This document shows, piece after piece, positions 1 to 6,826 of a stretch of 64,000 bases of DNA. The notes beneath the pieces were generated by a model. That model saw only the letters and a list, made by a program, of their open reading frames with translations. It did not search any database and had not been told where the DNA came from. This DNA comes from Paenibacillus durus. Its GTDB lineage: Bacteria; Bacillota; Bacilli; Paenibacillales; Paenibacillaceae. The position numbers were made by a program, and so were the translations under genes. Position 1 is the stretch's first letter, and each line of letters starts with the position of its first letter. Location: positions 3,534,001-3,598,000 of the forward strand of contig NZ_CP009288.1 in the NCBI RefSeq assembly GCF_000756615.1, in the 5' to 3' direction.

Positions 1-359
1 ACCCACCGTCCGATTCCGCCGCCGACCGCTTCCGGCACATCGCTCGTCGTAATCGTCCGGTCAGGCTGGAAGCCCGTCGAGCTTGTGATCATATCGCCTT
101 TCAGTGTAAGCACTTGAAGCTCCGTATCCTTTAGTTCGAAGCTGCGCAGCAGCTCCTGCAGGGAAATCGGGGAGTCCCTACTAGTGACCCGATAAAAATA
201 TTCCGCCTGATTGAGTTGTGTCGTAATCCGGGTATAGATGCTGTCATAGTAATACGTCCGAATTACGATCAGAAAGATGACTTCCACGAGGAGAAGCGCC
301 AAAAAAACTACAAGAATGTAGTGTAAAACAATCTGTCTGCGCATCCCCTTCTTGATCAT
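1..359 (-). CDS. Sensor histidine kinase, N-terminal fragment (cut by window edge)
   Basis: About 119 residues from the start are present; the rest lies beyond position 1. A hydrophobic segment at about residues 9-32 (IVLHYILVVFLALLLVEVIF) is a membrane anchor. It is followed by an extracytoplasmic sensor-like stretch beginning IRTYYYDSIYTRITTQLNQ, as in WalK/PhoR-type kinases. The start ATG overlaps the stop of the response regulator as ATGA, so the two are translationally coupled and should form a cognate pair. The dimerisation and ATPase domains are not visible, so kinase identity rests on this N-terminal architecture and the partner gene. The signal sensed is unknown. Confidence 0.8.
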   Translation of the reverse strand, partial: MIKKGMRRQIVLHYILVVFLALLLVEVIFLIVIRTYYYDSIYTRITTQLNQAEYFYRVTSRDSPISLQELLRSFELKDTELQVLTLKGDMITSSTGFQPDRTITTSDVPEAVGGGIGRW

Positions 360-1054
360 TGTCCCTGACCTTTCCACTTATAACCGTGCCCCCATACTGT
401 CTGCAGATATTCGGGCTCCGATGGGTTGTTTTCGATTTTTTGACGCAGCCTGCGGATGTTGACGTCTACGATCTTCGGGTCGCCCATATACTCCTTGCCC
501 CACACATGATCGAGCAGAAGATCCCGGCTGAGCGGTGTATTTTCTTTTTCAAAGAAAAACTGCACGAGCGAAAATTCGGTCGGTGTAAGCTCGATAGGAG
601 TTCCGCTGCGCTTGAATTGCTTGGAAATGAGATCCAGCGTAAACGGGCCGGACTGAAAAGACACCTTGGCGGACTGCTCCCGGTGCACATTCACTCTCCG
701 GAGGAGCGATTGGATGCGGGCGATCAGCTCCGTCGGGCTGAAAGGCTTGCTGACATGATCGTCGGCGCCGACGGACAGCGCATATACCTTATCCTGCTCC
801 TGCACCTTGGCCGTCAGAAAAATGATGCCGATCCGTTCATTCGTCTCGCGGATTCGTCTGCATACTTCGAAACCGTCAATACCCGGCACCATCACGTCTA
901 GCAGCGCGATATCAATATCGGGTACCGCATTCAGCTTGGCGAGAGCTTCATTGCCGTCGCCCGCTTCCAGCACTTCAAACCCGTTGCGTTTCAAGTTGAT
1001 GACAATAAAACTGCGGATGGATTCTTCATCCTCCAGTATGAGCACCTTACTCAT
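356..1054 (-). CDS. OmpR/PhoB-family response regulator
   Basis: The protein has 232 residues, usual for the family. An N-terminal receiver holds the acidic pair at E8/D9, the phosphoacceptor D53 in LLDVMVPGIDG, T81 and K103 (KPFSPTEL). The C-terminal winged helix ends RRLRQKIE...VWGHGYKW, typical of PhoB/WalR-type DNA-binding domains. It should be phosphorylated by the kinase encoded immediately downstream and act as a transcription factor. Its start overlaps the end of the upstream lipoprotein gene by 8 bases, so the operon order is ABC ATPase, lipoprotein, regulator, kinase. This suggests the lipoprotein and ATPase take part in the same sensing or efflux response; that link is inference. 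The target regulon is not visible. Confidence 0.93.
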   Translation of the reverse strand: MSKVLILEDEESIRSFIVINLKRNGFEVLEAGDGNEALAKLNAVPDIDIALLDVMVPGIDGFEVCRRIRETNERIGIIFLTAKVQEQDKVYALSVGADDHVSKPFSPTELIARIQSLLRRVNVHREQSAKVSFQSGPFTLDLISKQFKRSGTPIELTPTEFSLVQFFFEKENTPLSRDLLLDHVWGKEYMGDPKIVDVNIRRLRQKIENNPSEPEYLQTVWGHGYKWKGQGQ

Positions 1055-2411
1055 TGATTCCCTTCCTCTCTGCGGGAACCGTAGTGTTCCCTTTCTTTAT
1101 TCCGTCTGCATTCTGCTCCAGCTTACCCCGATACCCGATGATTGTGTCCGCATCCTGGCCCCAAAGCTCCCAGCCGTCATCTTTCACCCGATTCCACTCC
1201 TCCGTGGAGAAAAAGGAAATTTCGGCAACCGTCTCTCCGGTGTCGGTCATGATGAACTTGAGATACCGATTCTGCACGGATTTCGTATCAACCGTAACCT
1301 TGCCGTGCCATGACGGAGGAAAGTTCAGTGTAAACCGGTCTGATGGATCACGATACTGCTGCAGCGCGAAGACCAGACCTTCCTTTCCATCCCATTTATA
1401 GTAAGAGTAGAACCAGGGGACGGCATCCGCCTCGAAATTCTCCCAGCCGGACGGTCTTTCCATCAGGCCGATTTCGATAATGCCATCTCCATTGATGTCC
1501 CCGCTTGAAATCCGGCGATCCTTAAAGGTACTGTCGTCTCCGGAAAGTACGACTCTGAAACGGTTATTCTCCATAACGACCATATAACTGTAGGCGGAAT
1601 GCGAATTGACGGCGGCATCGAGAACGATGCCTTCTTTACCTTTCGCTACCTTGCCGACAGCCACGTTGTAGTAATTATTAATGTAAGGATCGAGATTCTC
1701 CAGCCGGTCAAGCTCCTTGAACCCGCCGTTGTACTGATAGGTCGACAATGTGGAGGACTCGTTCCGCTTGAGCGAAACGACCGTTATGTCATCCATCCCG
1801 TCTCCGTTCAAATCATCGATCACATATTTGGTGTAGGGGAGCGTCAGCATTTCTTCCAGTGAAGTACCTGAATAGCTGTACACGACCAGACCTTTCTGCA
1901 GCCCTTCGTCTCCCCGGGAATAGCCGGCTATGATTTCCGGTATGCCATCACCCGTCAAGTCCCTGATTTCGACTGATTCAAGCACGGTGCCCGCGCCGTC
2001 GAAGGTCAGCTTCTTGACCCAGGAGTCGCTCTGCTTCTCCAAAATCAAACCGTGGATTTCCACCGTCTCCCCCGGCGTTTCATAGAAGACCAGCGTTTCC
2101 GGAACGCCGTCCCCGTTGAGGTCCTCTGTGCGGATGGAGCTGTCGTCGTCGTTATTCGGACGAATAAGCTTCAATGTGCTTATGGCGGCCATCAGGGTCG
2201 CCTTATCCTCTGAAAGCCTCGGCGACTTCATCCTGGATACGGGATCACTGATAAAGCTGCACCCCGATAGCAGCGAGAGCGCCAAGATACCAGCGCCAAA
2301 TCGCCGCAACGCCGGGACAGCGAAAGTGCGGCGCAAGCCCGATACACCGGCGGTGGAACGCCGCGAACGAGAACGAGGTCGCCGCATACTTTGTATAATC
2401 AACTGGATCAC
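1047..2411 (-). CDS. FG-GAP/VCBS-repeat lipoprotein
   Basis: A lipoprotein with lipobox LLSGC (Cys about residue 51) after a basic, Arg-rich leader. The mature part carries several calcium-loop repeats: DLNGDGVPE, DLTGDGIPE, DLNGDGMDD and DINGDGIIE. These are the integrin-alpha/VCBS beta-propeller signature, so it is probably a surface-exposed propeller binding calcium. The listed start is GTG with a poor ribosome site; an in-frame ATG eight codons later (2387) would give a more normal signal peptide and is at least as likely. It sits between an ABC ATPase gene (34 bases upstream) and a two-component pair (8-base overlap), so it may be an accessory sensor for the kinase. That role is inferred from position only. 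Confidence 0.85.
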   Translation of the reverse strand: MIQLIIQSMRRPRSRSRRSTAGVSGLRRTFAVPALRRFGAGILALSLLSGCSFISDPVSRMKSPRLSEDKATLMAAISTLKLIRPNNDDDSSIRTEDLNGDGVPETLVFYETPGETVEIHGLILEKQSDSWVKKLTFDGAGTVLESVEIRDLTGDGIPEIIAGYSRGDEGLQKGLVVYSYSGTSLEEMLTLPYTKYVIDDLNGDGMDDITVVSLKRNESSTLSTYQYNGGFKELDRLENLDPYINNYYNVAVGKVAKGKEGIVLDAAVNSHSAYSYMVVMENNRFRVVLSGDDSTFKDRRISSGDINGDGIIEIGLMERPSGWENFEADAVPWFYSYYKWDGKEGLVFALQQYRDPSDRFTLNFPPSWHGKVTVDTKSVQNRYLKFIMTDTGETVAEISFFSTEEWNRVKDDGWELWGQDADTIIGYRGKLEQNADGIKKGNTTVPAERKGINE

Positions 2412-2445
2412 TCATTTCATTCTTCAGAATTCGGCAGCTTTCGGC

Positions 2446-3174
2446 CTATAATAATCCGGCCCGCTCCTGCGAGGTAAGCCGGCGTCCGCTGACATCATGC
2501 CTAATCCTGCCATTGTCCAGCACCCAAAGGCGCGTAGCGTAGCGTTCAGCAAGCTCAAGCGGTATGATGGCGACAACCGTAAGACCGCTCTCCTTGCATA
2601 GTTCCCGCAGCGTCTCCATAATGCTCTGCGCCGACTTCGGGTCAAGCCCCGTCACCGGCTCATCGGCAAGAATGACCTTGGCTCCGTGGACGAGCGCCCG
2701 GGCGATGGCAACGCGCTGGCGCTCCCCGCCGCTGAGTTGGCCTGTCTTCATCTTGGCCTTGTCCAGCAAGCCGATCCGTTCCAGTTCATCCATCGCTCCC
2801 ATGTAATCGTCGGAACGGACCATTCCCGTCAGTCTCCGCCATAAAGGGGTCTGGGCAGCTTGGCCAATCAGCACGTTCTTTAAAGCGGTGCGGGTCGGAT
2901 TCAGCTGGGCGTTCTGCTCCAGGAACGCCCATTCACGGCGGATTTTCACTCTGCCGCCAAAGCCGCCCTGTAGAATATCGGTGCCATCCACCCGGAAATT
3001 CCCTTTGTCCCACTTGTCGCGCAGCGCCAGGCACCGGAGCAGCGTTGTCTTGCCGCTCCCGCTCGCGCCGAGCAGTCCGATCAGTTCTCCAGATTCCATT
3101 CGAAAGCCTATATCTCTCAGTACCGGAGTCTGTTCCGGTCCAATCGACTTGGCTAAATGCTCCACGATAATCAT
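2446..3174 (-). CDS. ABC transporter ATP-binding protein, PhnC-like, without a switch histidine
   Basis: A 242-residue nucleotide-binding subunit. Walker A is GASGSGKT (36-43), the signature is LSGGERQRVAIARA (147-160) and Walker B is VILADE with catalytic E172 and the D-loop TGLDP. The overall pattern resembles phosphonate or lipoprotein-release ATPases. The position normally held by the switch (H-loop) histidine reads VVAIIPLELAERYA, with isoleucine/proline and no histidine nearby. No permease gene is adjacent; the next genes are a lipoprotein and a two-component system. It could serve a permease encoded elsewhere, or be a regulatory ATPase. The start ATG follows a GGAGAG-like site; a promoter lies about 35 bases further upstream. 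Confidence 0.88.
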   Translation of the reverse strand: MIIVEHLAKSIGPEQTPVLRDIGFRMESGELIGLLGASGSGKTTLLRCLALRDKWDKGNFRVDGTDILQGGFGGRVKIRREWAFLEQNAQLNPTRTALKNVLIGQAAQTPLWRRLTGMVRSDDYMGAMDELERIGLLDKAKMKTGQLSGGERQRVAIARALVHGAKVILADEPVTGLDPKSAQSIMETLRELCKESGLTVVAIIPLELAERYATRLWVLDNGRIRHDVSGRRLTSQERAGLL

Positions 3175-3207
3175 GAATCAGTCTCTCCTGTTCCCAGTTC
3201 TACTTCA

Positions 3208-3236
3208 TATATAGTGTACTTGAAAAGCAAGAACAA
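3208..3236 (-). promoter_or_regulatory. Probable sigma-A promoter of the ABC/lipoprotein/two-component operon
   Basis: On the minus strand TTGTTC (3236-3231) is separated by 17 bases from TATATA (3213-3208). Transcription would start near 3200 and give a short leader before the ATG at 3174. The -35 matches four of six consensus bases, so confidence is moderate. Confidence 0.5.
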
Positions 3237-3552
3237 ATTCCATGCGATCACTCGTTCCCTTATCTTACCTCAAAATTCCCATTTTGGCGAGAATAATAAC
3301 CCCAGGAAGAGGAACAGGATATTAAGGAATCCCATTATGCGGCTCCCATCATTCGTTCGGCGGCAAGCATCAAAGCATAGCACCCGATATATAGTGCAGC
3401 CCCATTAAGGCTTCAGCGAAGACGCTGTCAAGGCACGGATGATATCCTCCTAATATTTTTAGTATAATAAGAAACAACATTATAGTGGACAACCCTAAAC
3501 CAAACAAGAGATAATCAGTAGTGAGTGATTTTCTGGGAGGACTGCATGTTTC
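3237..3552. other. Intergenic region between divergent genes, no gene seen
   Basis: This stretch separates the minus-strand ABC operon from the plus-strand regulator. It holds no plausible coding frame with a ribosome site. A TATAAT at 3463-3468 (plus) is a candidate -10 element for the gene at 3553, but no convincing -35 lies 16-18 bases upstream. A GGGAGG ribosome site at 3535-3540 belongs to that gene. Confidence 0.6.
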
Positions 3553-4470
3553 ATGGAATATGAATTGAAAATTGACGTGTCGCCCGTATATGAACTGGTG
3601 GACAGTTTCATGCTATATGTAACGCGAAAATGGATTTCCAATCTGGATATCGGACCCGAGTGGGTGCGCGACCTCGACGGTCGGATTCCCCCTCAAAAGG
3701 TGTCGGCGCTGCTGCAAGCCGCCGAATGGCCGTTCGAAGACTATGACGTTCTTTACTGCTGGGCTTATACCCACGGACCGTCTGCCAAAGTGCAGCTGTT
3801 CCTTGAAGATATGGAGTCCGCCACCGTGGAGGAATGGTTTGAACTCGCCGCCCCCTACGTTCCCGGGTTCACGCTGGAAGAGTGCCGCCGAATCAAAGAT
3901 GGCTACGGACCGCTGCTGCGGCTCTGGCATGAACAGTACTTTCGGCATGTCGAGTCCAAAATGCTTCCTCTGCTTATTGAAGATGCTTCCGAGAAAAAGC
4001 TGCTGCAGAGCAAGATGGACCCCGGAGCGCTGATCGAGTACGCCTCGGGCGGATTTGTGATCGAGGACATCCCCGAGCTGGAAACAATCGTGCTTCTGCC
4101 AACGGTGCATCACCGGCCGATCAACACGTACTGTTTTTACAAAAAGCTGATGCTTGTACAGTATCCCGTGGACGTCCCCGTGGAGAATGAAGATGAGCCG
4201 CCCACCCTGTTACTCCGCATGACCAAAGCGCTGTCCGATCCGGTGCGGCTTCGCCTGCTCCGCTATCTTGCCAACGAGCCGAAGTCGCTCTGGGAAATGC
4301 AATCCGACCTCGGCCAGTCGGGCGACATTCTGATGCATCATCTGATGATGCTGCGGGTAGCCGGACTTCTGCGCCTCCATTTGCGGGAAGAGCAGAACGA
4401 ACGGTTCAGCATCCGTCTCGACGGCGCATCGGAACTTCAGATGTTCCTTGAATCGTATATTCGATTATAA
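3553..4470 (+). CDS. ArsR-type winged-helix regulator with a long N-terminal domain
   Basis: 305 residues. The last third is an ArsR-like winged helix: ALSDPVRLRLLRYLANEP, followed by a recognition-helix region (GDILMHHLMMLRVAGLLRLH). The N-terminal 210 residues are unlike the short leader of ordinary ArsR proteins and contain no recognised domain; paired aromatic/acidic stretches suggest a ligand or effector domain. No CxC metal site typical of ArsR/SmtB sensors is visible, so metal sensing is unlikely. The start ATG at 3553 has GGGAGG 12 bases upstream; the earlier ATG at 3546 runs into a stop after five codons. A HAD phosphatase follows on the same strand about 85 bases later and may be co-transcribed. 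Confidence 0.8.
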   Translation: MEYELKIDVSPVYELVDSFMLYVTRKWISNLDIGPEWVRDLDGRIPPQKVSALLQAAEWPFEDYDVLYCWAYTHGPSAKVQLFLEDMESATVEEWFELAAPYVPGFTLEECRRIKDGYGPLLRLWHEQYFRHVESKMLPLLIEDASEKKLLQSKMDPGALIEYASGGFVIEDIPELETIVLLPTVHHRPINTYCFYKKLMLVQYPVDVPVENEDEPPTLLLRMTKALSDPVRLRLLRYLANEPKSLWEMQSDLGQSGDILMHHLMMLRVAGLLRLHLREEQNERFSIRLDGASELQMFLESYIRL

Positions 4471-4556
4471 TACTCTTACAATCATACAGAACTGGCTTGG
4501 ATAGGGCCTTTTTTAGACCAGGGACCCCGTTTAAGCCGAACAAAGGAGTGAGTGAT

Positions 4557-5315
4557 ATGAAATATTGGACTCAGCAGGTGATCTTTGACCTGGATGATAC
4601 TTTAGTCCACTGCAACAAATATTTTGACCTCATTCTGGGGCAGTATTTCGAGATGATGAGTGACTGGTTCAATGAAGAAGGAGCTACAACCGAAGAGCTC
4701 CGCCGCAAGCAAGTGGAGATTGATGTCGAGACGGTCAATATGAGCGGGCTCGCAAGTGACAACTTTCCGAAGTCGCTGATCGCTACCTACCGCTATTTCT
4801 GCGCAAAATATAACCGGCCAGCCGATCGTTTCCAGGAAGAACAGCTAATGAAGCTTGGTCTCAGCGTATACGATCAGGAAATCGAAGCCTATCCCGGCAT
4901 GGTCGAGACGCTCGACAACCTGAAGCATGACGGCCATCAATTGCATTTGTACACAGGCGGAGACCATTCGATACAACGGCGCAAGATCGAACAGATGAAG
5001 CTGGACCTCTACTTTGAAGACCGCATTTATATCCGGAAGCATAAAAATGTGGAATCGCTGGAAGCGATTTTAAGCAGCCAACCCTTTGAACGAAAACGCA
5101 CCTGGATGATTGGCAATTCTCTCCGTACCGATGTGCTCCCGGCCATTACCGCCGGTGTCAAGAGCGTCTATCTGAAGCAGCAGAACGAATGGCTGTACAA
5201 TATGATCGAGCTTCAGCACGAAATGCAGCAGTCGTTAATCACAATTTCTTCCATCCATGAAGTAGTGCCCGTCATTCGCGGAGCCGCTGTGCGCCGGAAC
5301 AAAAGCCACGGCTGA
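4557..5315 (+). CDS. HAD-superfamily hydrolase
   Basis: 252 residues from the chosen ATG, which has AAAGGAG eight bases upstream; a longer frame from 4497 lacks a ribosome site. Motif I is VIFDLDDTLVHC, with nucleophile D11 and acid/base D13. Motif II is LYTGGD, and motif IV is MIGNSLRTDVLPAITAG, giving the conserved acidic residue for magnesium. A helical cap lies between motifs I and II, as in phosphoglycolate-phosphatase-like (subfamily IA) enzymes. The substrate is unknown; small phosphate esters are likely. It follows the ArsR-type regulator and precedes a DsbA-like gene with its own probable promoter. Confidence 0.88.
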   Translation: MKYWTQQVIFDLDDTLVHCNKYFDLILGQYFEMMSDWFNEEGATTEELRRKQVEIDVETVNMSGLASDNFPKSLIATYRYFCAKYNRPADRFQEEQLMKLGLSVYDQEIEAYPGMVETLDNLKHDGHQLHLYTGGDHSIQRRKIEQMKLDLYFEDRIYIRKHKNVESLEAILSSQPFERKRTWMIGNSLRTDVLPAITAGVKSVYLKQQNEWLYNMIELQHEMQQSLITISSIHEVVPVIRGAAVRRNKSHG

Positions 5316-5414
5316 TCGCCGGCTTGGATGCGCTGTTACAAATAGCATATAAAACCCTCCGCCGAAATGATTATACTATTTTAGTGAATTTAAGCATTCG
5401 GCGGGAGGATATGC

Positions 5415-6149
5415 ATGAAGAACAGCCAGAATAAGAAGAAAAAGACAGGAAACCAATATGCGCTGCCTATGGTGCTGGGAGGACTGGTCGTTATCCTTGC
5501 GGTCGCGCTCGGTCTTGTTCTGACCAGGGGGCAAGCAGGAGAAGCTGCGGATTTGAGTAATCTGCCCAACTACACCGATGTGAAGGGAACGATCGTGGTT
5601 GACGGTCTCAAATACGAGAAGCAGCCCCGGATCGGAAATCCGGAAGCCAAGGTTAAGGTGATCGAGTTTGCCGATTTTAAATGTCCCGCCTGCAAAAAAT
5701 GGACGCAAACCTACATGGAGCAGTTCATCAAGGATTATGTGGATACCGGCAAGGTCGAATACTACTTCATGAACTTTGCCTTTATCGACCGTGACTCCTA
5801 CCTGGCCGCCAGCGCAGGCGAAGCGATCTATCATCAGAGCAACGAGAAATTCTGGGAATATGTAACCAAGCTGTACGATAATCAGGGGGACGAGAGCAAG
5901 ATTTGGGCCACTGAGAAGTTCATCCTGAACTTCGTGAAGGACAACATTGACGGTATCGATTACGCTAAGTTCGAGAAAGATCTCAAGAATCAGACCTATA
6001 TGTTGGACGTAAAAGAGGACTTCAAAATCGCCGGCTCCTACGGCGTTAACGGCACTCCCAAGTTTATGGTGAACGGTTCGCTTCTGAAAGGTTCCTCGTA
6101 TGAGGCTTTGACGGCCGCCATCGACAGACAACTGGCGGGCGGTAATTGA
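5415..6149 (+). CDS. Membrane-anchored DsbA/BdbD-like thiol-disulfide oxidoreductase
   Basis: 244 residues. A Lys-rich cytoplasmic N-terminus is followed by one membrane segment (about 16-37), so the catalytic domain faces outward. The thioredoxin fold carries the active site CPAC (C90 and C93) in FADFKCPACKKW, and a cis-proline loop GTPKFMVNG near residue 214. These mark the BdbD/DsbA (Thioredoxin_4) family, which introduces or shuffles disulfides in secreted proteins in Gram-positives. No BdbC-type quinone reductase is adjacent. GGGAGG ends about six bases before the ATG. The gene has a TATACT -10-like element near 5372 and a good terminator after its stop, so it is probably a single-gene unit. 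Confidence 0.9.
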   Translation: MKNSQNKKKKTGNQYALPMVLGGLVVILAVALGLVLTRGQAGEAADLSNLPNYTDVKGTIVVDGLKYEKQPRIGNPEAKVKVIEFADFKCPACKKWTQTYMEQFIKDYVDTGKVEYYFMNFAFIDRDSYLAASAGEAIYHQSNEKFWEYVTKLYDNQGDESKIWATEKFILNFVKDNIDGIDYAKFEKDLKNQTYMLDVKEDFKIAGSYGVNGTPKFMVNGSLLKGSSYEALTAAIDRQLAGGN

Positions 6150-6180
6150 CCCGCGAAAATCGGCAAGCCGCAGCTTAACT

Positions 6181-6227
6181 AAATCAGCCAGTCACCATGA
6201 AACCGGAGACTGGCTGATTTTTATTTT
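6181..6227 (+). terminator. Rho-independent terminator of the DsbA-like gene
   Basis: AAATCAGCCAGTC (6181-6193) pairs with GACTGGCTGATTT (6208-6220) in a 13-bp perfect stem with a 14-base loop, followed by TTATTTT. It begins 32 bases after the stop of the DsbA-like gene. Confidence 0.88.
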
Positions 6228-6826
6228 GGTGATCATTTTTACGGTCGGCCTTAAGCAGATTTTGGCTGAATTGCACGTACCACCTGTAAATCCAGGAATT
6301 CCTGTTACCTTTCACGATTTTGCCTGTAGATTCGTTGAATCCCCGGAATATCGCTGTTTTTCTTGCACCCTATAGTCAACCCAAGTGTGGAAAATTGTCT
6401 GTATTGGAAAATGATATACAGAAATTTTCACCACATTACGGCAAACGGCAAATCCCCTCTCCGTCGGAAGGATGCGCTCGTGCCCCGGTCTGTCCGCACC
6501 CCGGCTGAGATGGAATTTCTCCCTCTTATCTCTGCAAGAATGGCTAAAAACTAAGCCTGGGAGGGAATTCCTCCCGCTTAATCGGGCGTATTTGGCGAAA
6601 AACAAGAAAATGCGTTCAATAAGCCGGAGATTTTCCGGTTTATCGACCGGTAACCGTCTTTTATTGAATATAAAGGGGACTAATTCCCGTTCAGACATGC
6701 CCCATTTTAAAGATCCCAAGGCAGAGTTGAAAAGAACCTATCTAGAGCTATCCAAGGGTCCAGTTAATTCCGTAGCCCTTACCCTCGCCAACGTTGAACA
6801 TCTCTCACGGCGTCTCTTTGGCCGCT
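6228..6826. other. 599-base intergenic region with degenerate repeats, no gene
   Basis: Between two genes whose 3' ends converge there is no frame with a ribosome site and protein-like content. The region holds two imperfect 52-base tandem units (listed separately) and further degenerate sequence: a stretch near 6290-6350 rich in CCTGTA/GAATTCC motifs, and TTCAATAA...TTATTGAA around 6614-6669 enclosing CCGGAGATTTTCCGG. It looks like accumulated remnants of a short intergenic repeat family. Confidence 0.55.
6507..6610. repeat. Two imperfect 52-base tandem repeats
   Basis: Units at 6507-6558 and 6559-6610 align without gaps at the key blocks. GGAATTTCTCCCTCTTA (6512-6528) matches GGAATTCCTCCCGCTTA (6564-6580), and GGCTAAAAAC (6542) matches GGCGAAAAAC (6594), both at an offset of exactly 52. 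The remaining positions are more divergent. No coding function is apparent. Confidence 0.65.
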
